Part shown: positions 34,124 to 43,753 of the stretch, piece after piece
Layout of the letters: the number at the start of each line of letters is the position of its first letter
Numbering within the stretch: the stretch's first letter is position 1
Assembly (NCBI RefSeq): GCF_003640395.1
Contig: NZ_RBZQ01000006.1
Coordinates: forward strand, 186,001-250,000
DNA length: 64,000 nucleotides
Source of the DNA: Stutzerimonas urumqiensis
Lineage (GTDB): Bacteria > Pseudomonadota > Gammaproteobacteria > Pseudomonadales > Pseudomonadaceae
Reading direction: 5' to 3'
Position numbers and translations under genes: made by a program
Notes under the pieces: generated by a model
What the model saw: only the letters and a program-made list of their open reading frames with translations
Databases searched by the model: none
Told to the model about the DNA's origin: nothing

Positions 34124-36337
34124 TTACTTGGTGGTCTGGTATTCGTACTGGTAGTAGCCGTATTCGCCATAGGCGGATGTCTTGCGTTCGACGGCGTTGA
34201 AGATCACGCCCTTGACCAGCAGTCCGTTCTGTTCGAGGCGACGCTTCGCCGCTTCGATTTCCTTGATGCCGTTGAGGCCGTAGCGGGTCACCATCAGCGT
34301 GGTGCCGGCCTGGCTGCCGACCAGCGCGGCATCGGTCACCGCCAGGATCGGCGGGGTGTCGAAGATGACCAGGTCGTACATGGCGCCGACTTCCTTGACG
34401 AAGCGAGCGAAGTTCTCGTGCATCAGCAGTTCGGACGGGTTCGGCGGGAGCTGGCCGTGCGTCACGACGTGCAGGTTGTTCAGCTGCGTCTTCTGGATGG
34501 CATCGAACAGGGTGATGCGCCCGGAAAGGATGTCCGACAGGCCTTTGTCCGACTGGCAGCGCATGACCTTGTGCAGGTAACCCTTGCGCATGTCGGCATC
34601 GATCAGCAGGACCTTCTTGCCGGACTGGGCGGTGACGACCGCGAGGTTGCTGGTCACGAACGACTTGCCGACGCCCGGGCTCGGGCCGGTGATCATGAGG
34701 ACGTTGTTCTTGGCCTCGATCATGGCGAAGTGCAGGCTGGTACGCAGGCTGCGCATCGCCTCGGTGGCCAGGTCGGCCGGATCGTTCACCGACAGCAGGT
34801 AGGAGGCGCTGCTCTTGTCGCGCTTGAAGTTGGCCAGGCGCTTCTCCAGCTGGCCTTGCTTCTCGCTGAACGGGATCGCGGCGTACACCGGAATGCCCTG
34901 GCGCTCGATGTCCTCGGGGTTTTCCACGCCGCGCTTGAGCGCTTCGCGAACGTATACGAAGAGCACCGCGATCAGGCCGCCAAGCAGCGTGGCGACGATG
35001 ACGACCAGCGGCTTGTTGGGCTTGACCGGATCGTCCAGGTCGGCCGCGGCGTGGTCGATGATGCGCACGTTGCCCACGGTGCCGGCGCGGATGATGTCCA
35101 GCTCCTGGGTCTTGTTGAGCAGCATCGAGTAGGTTTCGGTCGCCACTTCCACGTCCCGGTTCAGACGCAGCAGCTCCTGCTGGGTGGACGGCAGCGTCTT
35201 GATCTGCGCTTCGAGTTCGGCCTTCTTCTGCTCGAGCAAGCCGATCTGATTCATCAGCGCCTGGAAATTGGGGTGCTGGCGGGTGAAGCGGCGCTCCATC
35301 TCGCTGCGTTGCAGGTTGAGCTCGGAAATCTGCTTTTCCAGATCGACAATACGGTCGAGGACAGACTGCGTTTCCGCACTGATATCCACCGAACTTGCAC
35401 CGGTCTGGTACTTGTTCAAGGCTGTCTGGGCGCGTTCGAGCTGCTTGCGGACTTCCGGTACCTGCTTGCTCAGGAACTCGAGGCTCTGGGTGGCTTCGGC
35501 CGCGTTGCGTGCGACGTTCTGCTCCACATAGAGCTGGGCGACTTCTTCCAGGACGCGCACGGCCTTTTGCGGGTCGGTGTCTTCGAGCGTCACGTTGACG
35601 ATGCCCGACTGCTTGCCGCGCTCACCGGCCGCCAGGCGCTCCTGGTAGCTCTCGGTGGTGTTGTAGGTGCGGTTCTTGATGACCGTGAAGGTCGTGCCCG
35701 GCCGCGCGATCAGCTTGGTCACGGTGATGGTGAATGCGTCACTGGTGACGGTATCGCCGACGCTGCCCTGCAGGACGACTTCGCCCGATGGGTCGCGCAG
35801 GATGAAGGCGTTGCCCTCGGCCGCTTCGAGCGTCAGCTCTTCGCCGTAGAGCGTCTCCGGCACGATGAGGTCGGTGATCTCGAGCACCTCGCCACCCCAG
35901 GCGTAGGTGTCGAAACCGGCGGGGTACCAGCCCAGCTCGCCTTCCTCGGAGGGTTCGAAGCGGCGCGCCATGAACCCGCCGATGATCGGGAAGTGGTGCG
36001 GCTTGATGATGATGTCGAGGTTCAGGTTATCGACTGCCTGGCCCACGACCGAGCGCGACTTCAGCAGCGCGATTTCGGTCTGCGCCGGAGAAACCGGCGG
36101 ATTCGACGAGACGACGTCGGTCAGGCTGGGCAGACCGTTCTTGGGCTCGATCTGGATCATCGCGGTGGCCATGTACACCGGCGTGGCGAGCAGAGCGTAG
36201 GCGATGCCGAGGGCGGCGAAGAAGCCGGTGATGCCGAGGATCAGGCCGCGGTTGTTGACGAAGGTGGCAAAGAGGTGGGCAAGGTCGATGTCCTTTTCCT
36301 CTTTGGTTTCGTAGATCGGACGAGGCATGGTTGTCAT
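34124..36337 (-). CDS. wzc: Polysaccharide co-polymerase with bacterial tyrosine kinase domain (Wzc)
   Basis: Inner-membrane protein that controls chain length and contacts Wza; its autokinase cycle drives export. In the 737-aa protein the first membrane helix (about residues 30-50) opens the Wzz domain, a periplasmic coiled coil follows (about 270-400), and a second helix lies near 440-460. The kinase domain has Walker A GPSPGVGKS (about 551-559, Lys558), Walker A' LLIDADMRKG (about 580-589) and Walker B LVIFDTPP (about 660-667). The C terminus is a tyrosine cluster (Y-GEYGYYQYEY), the autophosphorylation tail. wzb lies 16 bp upstream. Confidence 0.96.
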   Translation of the reverse strand: MTTMPRPIYETKEEKDIDLAHLFATFVNNRGLILGITGFFAALGIAYALLATPVYMATAMIQIEPKNGLPSLTDVVSSNPPVSPAQTEIALLKSRSVVGQAVDNLNLDIIIKPHHFPIIGGFMARRFEPSEEGELGWYPAGFDTYAWGGEVLEITDLIVPETLYGEELTLEAAEGNAFILRDPSGEVVLQGSVGDTVTSDAFTITVTKLIARPGTTFTVIKNRTYNTTESYQERLAAGERGKQSGIVNVTLEDTDPQKAVRVLEEVAQLYVEQNVARNAAEATQSLEFLSKQVPEVRKQLERAQTALNKYQTGASSVDISAETQSVLDRIVDLEKQISELNLQRSEMERRFTRQHPNFQALMNQIGLLEQKKAELEAQIKTLPSTQQELLRLNRDVEVATETYSMLLNKTQELDIIRAGTVGNVRIIDHAAADLDDPVKPNKPLVVIVATLLGGLIAVLFVYVREALKRGVENPEDIERQGIPVYAAIPFSEKQGQLEKRLANFKRDKSSASYLLSVNDPADLATEAMRSLRTSLHFAMIEAKNNVLMITGPSPGVGKSFVTSNLAVVTAQSGKKVLLIDADMRKGYLHKVMRCQSDKGLSDILSGRITLFDAIQKTQLNNLHVVTHGQLPPNPSELLMHENFARFVKEVGAMYDLVIFDTPPILAVTDAALVGSQAGTTLMVTRYGLNGIKEIEAAKRRLEQNGLLVKGVIFNAVERKTSAYGEYGYYQYEYQTTK

Positions 36338-36353
36338 CGAAGTTCCTTCTTCT

Positions 36354-36791
36354 TTATTTCAGGTAAGGAAGCCAGCTCTCGACGGACTGCGTCAGGAGGC
36401 TGTAGACGTGTTCGAAGGCAGGGCGGGCCTGACGGTAGGGGTCTGGGATTTCCAGGTCGTCACGCCATTTGCCGATGAGAAAGGTCTTGCCATGCACCTC
36501 GGGCGCGATTTGCCGCAGGTGCTGGATATGGCTGTGTTCCATCGCAAGGATCAGATCGGCCTGGTGCAGCATGTCGCTTTCGACTTGCCGCGCCCGGTGG
36601 GTCGGGAATTCCAGCCCGTTGTCCTGCAAAACGTCGTGGGCGGTCTTGTCCATCGGATGTCCTACTAATGCTCCGATACCTGCCGAGCTGACGGCGAGGT
36701 CTCGTCCCTGAAGCTTGTGGGCGAGCAACGCCTCAGCGGTTGGGCTGCGGCAGATGTTTCCCACACAAACGACCAGAATGTTCTTGAACAT
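36354..36791 (-). CDS. wzb: Low-molecular-weight protein tyrosine phosphatase (Wzb)
   Basis: Dephosphorylates the Wzc tyrosine cluster so that export can cycle. The 145-aa protein has the P-loop CVGNICRS with nucleophile Cys9 and Arg15, and the general-acid motif D117-P-Y-R. The W-x-P-Y-L end is typical. It is located directly upstream of wzc and transcribed with it; a short hairpin lies in the leader just before its start. Confidence 0.95.
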   Translation of the reverse strand: MFKNILVVCVGNICRSPTAEALLAHKLQGRDLAVSSAGIGALVGHPMDKTAHDVLQDNGLEFPTHRARQVESDMLHQADLILAMEHSHIQHLRQIAPEVHGKTFLIGKWRDDLEIPDPYRQARPAFEHVYSLLTQSVESWLPYLK

Positions 36792-36803
36792 GGGTCAGCT
36801 CCC

Positions 36804-36824
36804 CGAACCGCGGACAGCGGTTCG
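36804..36824 (-). promoter_or_regulatory. 8-bp stem-loop in the wzb leader
   Basis: CGAACCGC/GCGGTTCG (36804-36811 with 36817-36824) closes a 5-nt loop 13 bases before the wzb start codon, in the 182-bp gap after wcaJ. It could influence translation of wzb. No T-tract follows. Confidence 0.4.
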
Positions 36825-36973
36825 CGACTGCCACGAATCGGCGAACAAGACTGAGAGATTGGCGTTGGTCATTAAGTTCCTTCCGCGTGATACGGCAAGT
36901 ACGCGGTGCGCGTCCTGGCTAATGTCTGGCTGGTGGATGTGCGAGGCGGGCGTGCCGCCGCCCCGCGCAGTCG

Positions 36974-38410
36974 TCAGTACACGTCCTTGTTGAACAGCAA
37001 GGCCGGTACCGTTCTGAAGAGGATGTAGAGGTCGAACCACACCGACCACCGCTCGATGTAGTCGAGGTCGAACTCGACGCGCTTTTCGATCTTCTCGAGC
37101 GTGTCGGTCTCGCCGCGATAGCCATTGATCTGCGCCCATCCGGTGATGCCCGGCTTGACGCGATGGCGCGCGGAGTATTCGGCGACAGCCTCTTCGAACA
37201 GGACCCCGGCGGCCTTGGTCGCGGTGGCATGGGGTCGCGGGCCGACCATCGACATGCTGCCCAGGAAGACGTTCAGCAGCTGGGGCAATTCGTCCAGGCT
37301 GGTCTTGCGGATGAAGCGGCCGACGCGGGTGATCCGATCGTCATGGCGCGTGGTCTGGCGGTCGGCGTTGGCGTCCGACTTCTCGTGGTACATCGAGCGG
37401 AACTTGAATACCTCGATCAGCCGGTTGTTGTAGCCATAGCGCTTCTGGCGGAACAGCACCGGGCCACGCGAGTCGAGCTTGATGGCCAGCGCGATCAGCA
37501 GCATGACCGGGGCCGCTGCCAGCAGGGCCAGGCTCGACAGGAGGATGTCTTCGAGACGCTTGAACAGCGGCGACCAGCCGCGCAGGGGCAGGTCGGAGGC
37601 GATCAGGGTCGGCAGGCCGGCGACTTCGGTGATGCGCTTGTTGGCATGACGGAAGGCGACCATGTCCGGCACCAGCAGCACGTTGACCGGCAGGCGGCGC
37701 AGCTCGTTGATCAGCTGGCCGATGCGGCTGTCGGCGAACCAGGGCAGGGCAACCAGCACCTGGGTGACCTTTTCCTCGCGGATCATGCGCTCCAGGTCAC
37801 GCATGTTGCCGAGCAGCGGCAGGTTGCCGAGGGTGCTGGGCAGGCGTTCCAGACGGTCGTCGATGAAGCCGAGCACGCCGGTGCGGATGTCGCGGTTGTG
37901 CTGCAGGTATTCGGCGACGCGCACGCCGTTGTCGGTGCCGCCGAGGATCACGGCGTTCTGCAGGAACATGCCGCGGTTCATGAGGCGGCGGAAGATCGAG
38001 AGCATCAGCAGGCGCTCGGCCCCGAACAGCACCATGCTGGTGGCGAACCAGAAGGCCAGGTGCGAAGGCTCCAGGTAATCGAGCAGGCCCATGCCCTGGT
38101 GCATGAAGATCAGCAGCGTGAACGCCGCGGCCCAGGCCAGCAGCATCGACCGGAAGCGGAGCAGCGTGCTGAAGATTTCCTCGCTGTAGATCCCGAGCGT
38201 CTGGAAGATCACGATGCTGAGGATGCCGAAGAACACCAGGAAGGCACTGAACGGCGCGCCGGCATTAGGCATGTCCAGCGGCAGGAAAGCCATCAGCAGC
38301 ACGCCGGGCAATACCGCCGTGATGCCGTGAATGAGCCTGACGCTGGCAAGGAAATAGTCGACGAAACTGGGGTGTGCGTACTCGAGGGTTCCTACGGACT
38401 GAAAGCGCAT
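36974..38410 (-). CDS. wcaJ: Undecaprenyl-phosphate glucose phosphotransferase (WcaJ family)
   Basis: Starts the repeat unit by moving glucose-1-phosphate (or a similar hexose phosphate) to undecaprenyl phosphate. The 478-aa protein has four N-terminal membrane helices (about residues 20-145), a Rossmann-like CoA-binding-type domain with [16 protein letters not shown] (about 154-169), a membrane-reentrant helix near 290-312, and the C-terminal sugar transferase domain with [11 protein letters not shown] (about 335-345), [17 protein letters not shown] and MVGPRPHA, closing with [14 protein letters not shown]. It is the first gene of the cluster, preceded by AGGAAGGAG. Confidence 0.95.
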   Translation of the reverse strand: MRFQSVGTLEYAHPSFVDYFLASVRLIHGITAVLPGVLLMAFLPLDMPNAGAPFSAFLVFFGILSIVIFQTLGIYSEEIFSTLLRFRSMLLAWAAAFTLLIFMHQGMGLLDYLEPSHLAFWFATSMVLFGAERLLMLSIFRRLMNRGMFLQNAVILGGTDNGVRVAEYLQHNRDIRTGVLGFIDDRLERLPSTLGNLPLLGNMRDLERMIREEKVTQVLVALPWFADSRIGQLINELRRLPVNVLLVPDMVAFRHANKRITEVAGLPTLIASDLPLRGWSPLFKRLEDILLSSLALLAAAPVMLLIALAIKLDSRGPVLFRQKRYGYNNRLIEVFKFRSMYHEKSDANADRQTTRHDDRITRVGRFIRKTSLDELPQLLNVFLGSMSMVGPRPHATATKAAGVLFEEAVAEYSARHRVKPGITGWAQINGYRGETDTLEKIEKRVEFDLDYIERWSVWFDLYILFRTVPALLFNKDVY

Positions 38411-38749
38411 ACAAGGCTCCTTCCTCAGCTATTGCTAGCTCGATACTCAATTAATCGCCGCGACACGTGGGCCCTTGATGGCAGGCGGCCATCGCATCCC
38501 GTCTCCGGACCCCACCTCCGACCGCCGCTCTCGACCCGAGTTCACAGCATGGCCACTTGCCGTCAAAAAAATGCTTAATCCTGGTTCGAAGCGGCAGATC
38601 CTTGTTTTGCCGCGGAATTTTCCTGCCGACGGGTTGTCGTCGCCGGTTGGATCGATCCGTCTTTTCCAGACCGACGGCAGCGGCAGGGCCGATACAACTT
38701 CGTCTGCCGGGCTGGGTCTGAGCTTCTGGGATCGATACGGAGCATTGTT
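38411..38749. promoter_or_regulatory. Divergent promoter region of the EPS cluster and yegS
   Basis: This 339-bp gap separates wcaJ (minus) from yegS (plus). It must carry the main EPS promoter. I see the wcaJ ribosome site AGGAAGGAG (38413-38423 region) and an AT-rich patch at about 38435-38455 containing CAATTAATCG, plus a poly-A run CAAAAAAATGC at about 38564. No convincing sigma-70, sigma-54 or AlgT-type -35/-10 pair was found by eye on the minus strand, so an activator-dependent promoter is likely. Confidence 0.4.
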
Positions 38750-39685
38750 ATGAACGACGCCAAGGCCTTCCTGGTCCTGCATGGCAAGCAGGCCTGCAAC
38801 GACGAGGTACGCGAGGCCGTCAAGGCGCAGCGCGAACTTGGCTGGGACATCGCCGTCCGGCTGACCTGGGAAGCCGGCGACGCGCGCCGGGCGACACTCG
38901 ATGCGCTGGATGCCGGCTACCCGACGGTGATCGCCGGCGGCGGCGACGGCACGCTGCGCGACGTGTGCGAGACCCTGGTGACCGCGCGCGCGCAGGCCAG
39001 CCTGGCCATGATGCCGCTGGGCACGGCCAATGACTTCGCCCGATCCGCGGGCGTGCCGGCGCTCCCCTTCGATGCGCTCGCACTGCTCGACGAGCCGGCC
39101 GTGACCATCGATATCGGCCAGATGAACGACCACTTCTTCCTGAACATGGCGACGGGCGGCTTCGGCTCGAAGGTGACCGCGACGACATCCGAGGAGTTGA
39201 AAAAAATGCTCGGGGGCGGTGCCTATCTGCTGACAGGGCTGACGCATTTCGCCGACGTGCATTCGATGTATGGCGAGTTCGATGGCCCCGATTTCCACTG
39301 GGCCGGCGAATTCCTCGCGATCGGGATCGGCAACGGCCGCCAGGCCGGCGGCGGGCAGGTGCTGTGCCCGCAGGCCAGCGTCGACGACGGTTTGCTGGAT
39401 CTGTGCATTGTCCCCGCGCCCGAGGGGCCGCTCGACACCTTGAGCACCTTGTTCAATGGCAGCCTGCACGGCGTCGATTCGGTGGCGGTGACGGCCCGGC
39501 TTGCAAACGTCCGGGTTCAGGCGCCCGAGCCGGTCTACGTCAACCTCGACGGGGAGCCGCTGTGCTGCCGAGACATGCAGTTCAGCGTTCGCCCCAAGGC
39601 GCTGCGGGTGCATCTGCCGGCACATTCCCCCTTGCTGCGCGACGCCTTGCCACTCGCGACCGAGCCAATGCCCGGCAGCGGCTGA
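38750..39685 (+). CDS. yegS: Lipid kinase of the YegS / diacylglycerol-kinase-catalytic family
   Basis: Phosphorylates a membrane lipid such as diacylglycerol or phosphatidylglycerol. The 311-aa product has the nucleotide-binding signature GGGDGTL (63-69), PLGTANDFARS (about 92-102) and GxFGSKV, and a C-terminal beta-sandwich with VNLDGE (about 263-268). It starts seven bases after a CGGAGC ribosome site. It is divergent from the EPS cluster and its relation to it is not clear. Confidence 0.92.
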   Translation: MNDAKAFLVLHGKQACNDEVREAVKAQRELGWDIAVRLTWEAGDARRATLDALDAGYPTVIAGGGDGTLRDVCETLVTARAQASLAMMPLGTANDFARSAGVPALPFDALALLDEPAVTIDIGQMNDHFFLNMATGGFGSKVTATTSEELKKMLGGGAYLLTGLTHFADVHSMYGEFDGPDFHWAGEFLAIGIGNGRQAGGGQVLCPQASVDDGLLDLCIVPAPEGPLDTLSTLFNGSLHGVDSVAVTARLANVRVQAPEPVYVNLDGEPLCCRDMQFSVRPKALRVHLPAHSPLLRDALPLATEPMPGSG

Positions 39686-39760
39686 GCGACCCTCCGGATC
39701 GGCCTTTGCGCAACAGGAGTGATGGCGCGATGATGGCGCTCGATCGCCGACAGACTGCGG

Positions 39761-39787
39761 TCAAGAGTCCGCACTGGCGGCCGATAC
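39761..39787 (+). promoter_or_regulatory. FliA (sigma-28) promoter of cheV
   Basis: TCAAGAGT (39761-39768), an 11-nt spacer and GCCGATAC (39780-39787) match the flagellar sigma-28 consensus (TAAAGTTT-N11-GCCGATAA, often TCAAG in Pseudomonas) closely. Transcription would start about 20 nt before the cheV start codon. The match ties cheV to the flagellar regulon. Confidence 0.8.
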
Positions 39788-39817
39788 CCCTTGGGTCAGT
39801 TCATTAAGGAGCCTGCA

Positions 39818-40750
39818 ATGGCCGGCATTCTCGATACGGTCGATCAACGCACCCAGCTGGTGGGCGAGAATCGCCTGGAAATTCTCATGTTCCGCTTGTC
39901 CGGCCGTCAGTTGTTCGCGATCAACGTCTTCAAGGTGCAGGAGGTCGTTCAGCTGCCGAAGCTCACGCTGATGCCGCACCGCCATCCGCATGTGCGCGGC
40001 GTAGTCAACCTGCGCGGACAGACCCTGCCCGTCATCGATCTTTCCCAGGCGATCGGCCTGCGGCCGCTGACGGTCGATGAGCGCAGCACCATCATCGTGA
40101 CCGAGTACAACCGCTCCGTGCAGGCGTTCCTGGTCGGCGGGGTGGACCGCATCCTCAACCTGAACTGGGAATCCATCATGCCGCCGCCCGGCAGCGCGGG
40201 GCGTCATCACTACCTGACGGCGATCACCAAGGTCGAGGAGCAGCTGGTCGAGATCATCGACGTGGAAAAGGTGCTGGCCGAGATCGTGCCGTACGACACC
40301 CGCATCGCCGCCGAGCGCCTGGCCGATCCGTTGCTGGAAAAGGCCCGCGGACGCGAAGTGCTGCTGGTCGACGACTCGACGGTCGCGCTGTCCCAGCTGC
40401 GCGAGACGCTCAGCCAGCTCGGGTTGAAGATCCACACCGCCAGCGACGGCCTCAAGGGGCTGAATACCCTGCGTGGCTGGGCCGATGCCGGCCATTGCCT
40501 GACCGACAAGCTGCTGATGGTATTCACCGACGCCGAAATGCCAGAGATGGACGGCTACCGTCTGACGACCGAAATCCGCCATGACCCGCGGCTGCGCGAC
40601 CTCTATGTCGTCCTGCACACGTCGTTGTCGGGCAGCTTCAACCAGGCGATGGTGCAAAAGGTCGGCTGCGACAATTTCCTCTCCAAGTTCCAGCCCGACA
40701 AGCTGGTGGACGTCATTCGCGATCGCCTGATGCGCGACGAGCCGGCCTGA
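39818..40750 (+). CDS. cheV: Chemotaxis coupling protein CheV (CheW-REC fusion)
   Basis: Links chemoreceptors to CheA and can adapt signalling through phosphorylation of its receiver domain. In the 310-aa protein a CheW domain covers about residues 15-165 (HVRGVVNLRGQTLPVID at 58-74) and a receiver domain about 178-308, with the acidic pair D185-D186, phospho-acceptor D238, T268 and K290 all present. The start at 39818 has AAGGAG seven nt upstream; the frame is open nine codons further but without a ribosome site. A sigma-28 promoter lies directly upstream. Confidence 0.96.
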   Translation: MAGILDTVDQRTQLVGENRLEILMFRLSGRQLFAINVFKVQEVVQLPKLTLMPHRHPHVRGVVNLRGQTLPVIDLSQAIGLRPLTVDERSTIIVTEYNRSVQAFLVGGVDRILNLNWESIMPPPGSAGRHHYLTAITKVEEQLVEIIDVEKVLAEIVPYDTRIAAERLADPLLEKARGREVLLVDDSTVALSQLRETLSQLGLKIHTASDGLKGLNTLRGWADAGHCLTDKLLMVFTDAEMPEMDGYRLTTEIRHDPRLRDLYVVLHTSLSGSFNQAMVQKVGCDNFLSKFQPDKLVDVIRDRLMRDEPA

Positions 40751-40790
40751 TTCCTGGGTTATCCTGCGCGCCTTCGTCCTGGAGGTGCGC

Positions 40791-41594
40791 ATGGAGCTGT
40801 CCTCGATCTACCGTTTCCCCGTCAAATCCGCCGCCGGTCACGCCCTGCAGCGGGCTGAGGCCGATGCGTTGGGCCTGGTCGGCGATCGTCGCTGGATGGT
40901 GGTCGCCGCGGACAGCGGGCGCTTTCTCACCCAGCGGGTGCTTCCTCAGATGGCGCGCATCCAGCCGCAGTGGCTGGGTGGTGACGGCCTGTTGCTGCGT
41001 GCTCCGGGTCTGCCCGATCTGCCTGTCGCCTTGCCCGGTCGCGGGGCGGAAGCTCGTCTGGTAACCATCTGGGGGCGCCAGGTCAGCGCGCCCGATGCGG
41101 GCAATGCGGCAGCCGACTGGCTCGGTCAGGCGCTCGGGCGGCCCTGCCGGCTGGTGTATCTGCCGGCGGAGCAGGGGTTGCAGGTCGATCTCGATTACGC
41201 CTCGCCCGGCGACAAGGCGGCCTTCAGCGACGGTTTCCCCTTTCTTCTGATCGGCCAGTCTTCGCTGGATGACCTGTCGGCGCGCGTCGGTCGGGCCCTC
41301 GACATGATTCGTTTCCGGCCGAACCTGGTCGTCGCGGGCGCCGCGCCGTTCGCCGAGGACGACTGGCGGCGCATCCGCATCGGCGACATGACGTTTCGCG
41401 TCGCCAAGCCCTGTTCGCGCTGCGTCATCCCCACGGTCGACCCGGTGACGGGCGAGCGCGCCGCGGATGGCGAGCCGCTGGCGACGCTCATGCGCTACCG
41501 CAAGCGCGAGGGTGGGGTGTTCTTCGGCCAGAACCTGATCGCCGATGGCCCCGGCGTACTGGACGTTGGCATGCCGGTCGAGCGGCTGGAATGA
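40791..41594 (+). CDS. MOSC-domain protein (YcbX-like)
   Basis: A 267-aa protein with an N-terminal MOSC beta-barrel domain (LSSIYRFPVKSAAG, residues 3-16) and a C-terminal MOSC domain holding the conserved cysteine in PCSRCVIPTVDP (about 206-217). Proteins of this family bind Mo cofactor and reduce N-hydroxylated compounds in E. coli (YcbX). There is no C-terminal ferredoxin domain. Start at the ATG with GGAGG five nt upstream, preferred over the GTG two codons earlier. Confidence 0.9.
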   Translation: MELSSIYRFPVKSAAGHALQRAEADALGLVGDRRWMVVAADSGRFLTQRVLPQMARIQPQWLGGDGLLLRAPGLPDLPVALPGRGAEARLVTIWGRQVSAPDAGNAAADWLGQALGRPCRLVYLPAEQGLQVDLDYASPGDKAAFSDGFPFLLIGQSSLDDLSARVGRALDMIRFRPNLVVAGAAPFAEDDWRRIRIGDMTFRVAKPCSRCVIPTVDPVTGERAADGEPLATLMRYRKREGGVFFGQNLIADGPGVLDVGMPVERLE

Positions 41595-41597
41595 AAA

Positions 41598-41620
41598 AAG
41601 GGACGGCCAGGCCGTCCCTT
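41598..41620. terminator. Bidirectional terminator between the MOSC gene and slt
   Basis: The stem AAGGGACGG/CCGTCCCTT (41598-41606 with 41612-41620) closes a CCAGG loop, with an A-run on the left that becomes a U-run for the minus-strand slt transcript. It lies in the 45 bp between two converging stops. Confidence 0.85.
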
Positions 41621-41639
41621 CGTTCGAGGCCGCGGCCAA

Positions 41640-43571
41640 TCACTGGCTGTCGAAATAGCGCTCGTGCCATTCCACCAAGGGCTGAGGCGCATTGAGCTTC
41701 TGCCCGTAGATCACTGCGTAGGTCAGCACGTTCTGCACGTACTGGCGGGTTTCGTCGAAGGGAATGTTCTCCACCCAGACATCGACGGGCAGGTGGCGAG
41801 CGTCGCGCAGCCATTGCCGGACACGTCCGGGACCTGCGTTGTAGGCGGCCGAGGCGAGCACGCGGTTACCGTTGAACTGGCCGTAGACCTGGCTCAGGTA
41901 GGCCGCGCCGAGCTGCACGTTGGTCGCCGGATTGAGCACCTGGCTGTTCGATGACAGCGGAATGTCGAAACGCCGGGCCGTTTCCTTGGCGGTCGCCGGC
42001 ATCAGCTGCATCAAACCCGTGGCGCCGGCATGGGAACGAGCATCGGCCATGAAGGCGCTTTCCTGCCGGGTGATGGCGAATACCCAGCTGGCATGGATGT
42101 CTCGCGCGCGCGCCGCCTGCACGAGGCTGCTGCGATAGGCCATGGGGAAGCGAATGTCCATATCGTCCCAGTATTCCGCCTGGCTCATGGTGCGGATCGC
42201 CGGGAAGTACCACTCCATGTCATAGGCGATGCGCGCCTGGGCGACCAGTTCGTCGCGATCGAAGAAGCGGCTCGCGTGGTACCACTCGCGCCGGCCGTCG
42301 ACGATCTGGCCGCGGGCGTGGAATTCCAGCGCGCGGCGTATGCCGGGCGCGTTGCGAACGCGCGCGATCAGGGCATCGCTCAGTTCGAGCGGATCGTGGT
42401 TGAGCTTGTACGGGGCCTTGATGCGATCGGCTGACATGAACCCGTAGAAATCGCGCTCGCCGGACACCGGTCCGTAAAGCGAAGCGATCTGCTGATCTTT
42501 TTCGGGCTGCGCCAACTCGAGGGTGCGCGCCTTCCAGTAGCGCCAGCGGTTGGTCTGCGCCAGCGAAGCGGGGAATCGCGCGATCAGTGCATGGGCCTCG
42601 TCCCAGCGGCCAAGGCGCAGCAACAGCCGTGCGCGCCACTCGCTGACCGTGTCGTCGCGCAGCTCCGGATCGTATTCAGCCATGACCGCCAGGGCGCGCG
42701 GATCGAAGCGACGTGCCAGGGTCAGGCCCACCTGACGGGCGATGGCCACCTTTTCCTCGGCCGAGAACGACAGGCGGCGGGCATAGCCGTCGAGCAGCTG
42801 GAGCGCCTTCTCCGGGTCCTGTCGTGCCAGCCGGCGCAGACCGACCGAGACAATGTCGCCCATCGCTTCGCTCGGCGGCGCGAAGCGTCCGGTCTGCTGC
42901 AACAGGCGTGGCTTCTGCGCCGTCTCGACCAGCAGCTTGGCTTCGTCCTTCAGCGAGGTCATGCCTTTGCTCAGGTAGTTGGCCAGGCTGTAGTTGCCCG
43001 CTTCGACCGCCAGCTTCGCGCGCTTCCAGCGCATCTGTTCGGTGAGCTGGCCCTCGGCCGCCCAGTTGTCGAACAGCCGATCGCAGGCATCGGGCTGGGA
43101 CTTGCCGACCAGCCACAGACGTTCGGCCGTCTTGAAGCCTTCGGCCAGCTGATCGTGCCCCAGCTGGTACTGCCCGTAGAGGCAGTCCAGCTCGGTGAAA
43201 TTCATCTTCGGATCGTAATAACGGACGAAGGTGTCCCAGTCGCCGCGCTTGGCCAGCCGACGCAGCCAGCGCAGCTTCATCCAGTTGGCTTGCGGCAGGT
43301 CGCCGTGATCGGCCAGGAAGCGCTCGATCTCCGCGTTGCTCGCACTGTCGAGACGGTTGGTCAGGTCTTCGTATTCGAGATAGGGCGCCAGCGGGTAGTC
43401 GGCCAGCGCATCGGCGCTGCGCAGGTACGGGCCGCGGTCGCCCTTGGCCAGGGCGCGTTTGGCTTCATCGTAGAGTTGGCGTTGCTGGGTGAGGCTGGTT
43501 GCCTGGGTGGCCTCGATCGTGAGCGTGCCGAGGACGAGGCAAAGGAACAAACGGGAAAATCGGCCGCGCAT
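41640..43571 (-). CDS. slt: Soluble lytic murein transglycosylase
   Basis: Periplasmic enzyme that cleaves peptidoglycan glycan strands with formation of 1,6-anhydro ends. The 643-aa precursor has a signal peptide (residues 1-24), a long superhelical U-shaped region (about 28-440), and a C-terminal goose-lysozyme-like domain: catalytic glutamate E504 in the ITRQES motif, then HAGATGLMQLMPATA (about 514-528), NPATNVQLGAAYL and SAAYNAGPGRV. The order of its neighbours agrees with P. aeruginosa, where it precedes the ABC-F gene divergently. Confidence 0.96.
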   Translation of the reverse strand: MRGRFSRLFLCLVLGTLTIEATQATSLTQQRQLYDEAKRALAKGDRGPYLRSADALADYPLAPYLEYEDLTNRLDSASNAEIERFLADHGDLPQANWMKLRWLRRLAKRGDWDTFVRYYDPKMNFTELDCLYGQYQLGHDQLAEGFKTAERLWLVGKSQPDACDRLFDNWAAEGQLTEQMRWKRAKLAVEAGNYSLANYLSKGMTSLKDEAKLLVETAQKPRLLQQTGRFAPPSEAMGDIVSVGLRRLARQDPEKALQLLDGYARRLSFSAEEKVAIARQVGLTLARRFDPRALAVMAEYDPELRDDTVSEWRARLLLRLGRWDEAHALIARFPASLAQTNRWRYWKARTLELAQPEKDQQIASLYGPVSGERDFYGFMSADRIKAPYKLNHDPLELSDALIARVRNAPGIRRALEFHARGQIVDGRREWYHASRFFDRDELVAQARIAYDMEWYFPAIRTMSQAEYWDDMDIRFPMAYRSSLVQAARARDIHASWVFAITRQESAFMADARSHAGATGLMQLMPATAKETARRFDIPLSSNSQVLNPATNVQLGAAYLSQVYGQFNGNRVLASAAYNAGPGRVRQWLRDARHLPVDVWVENIPFDETRQYVQNVLTYAVIYGQKLNAPQPLVEWHERYFDSQ

Positions 43572-43753
43572 GAAAGACTACCGGGGCGAGGGAACGGCGG
43601 GTTCGGGCGGCTAGCTTAACGCGGGGCCAGGGGCAATCAACCGTACGGCCAGTCTTGCATGCGGATTAATGCCGGGCTTCCGACGAACGCCCCTCTTCGG
43701 GCCGATCGATGGCCGTGATGATGCGCGCGGCGTTCGGCGCAAGTGCCTTCTGC

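Noticed and set aside
34100..36478. A 792-codon plus-strand frame opposite wzc
   Set aside because: Antisense shadow. wzc has Walker and tyrosine-cluster motifs, the opposite frame has none.
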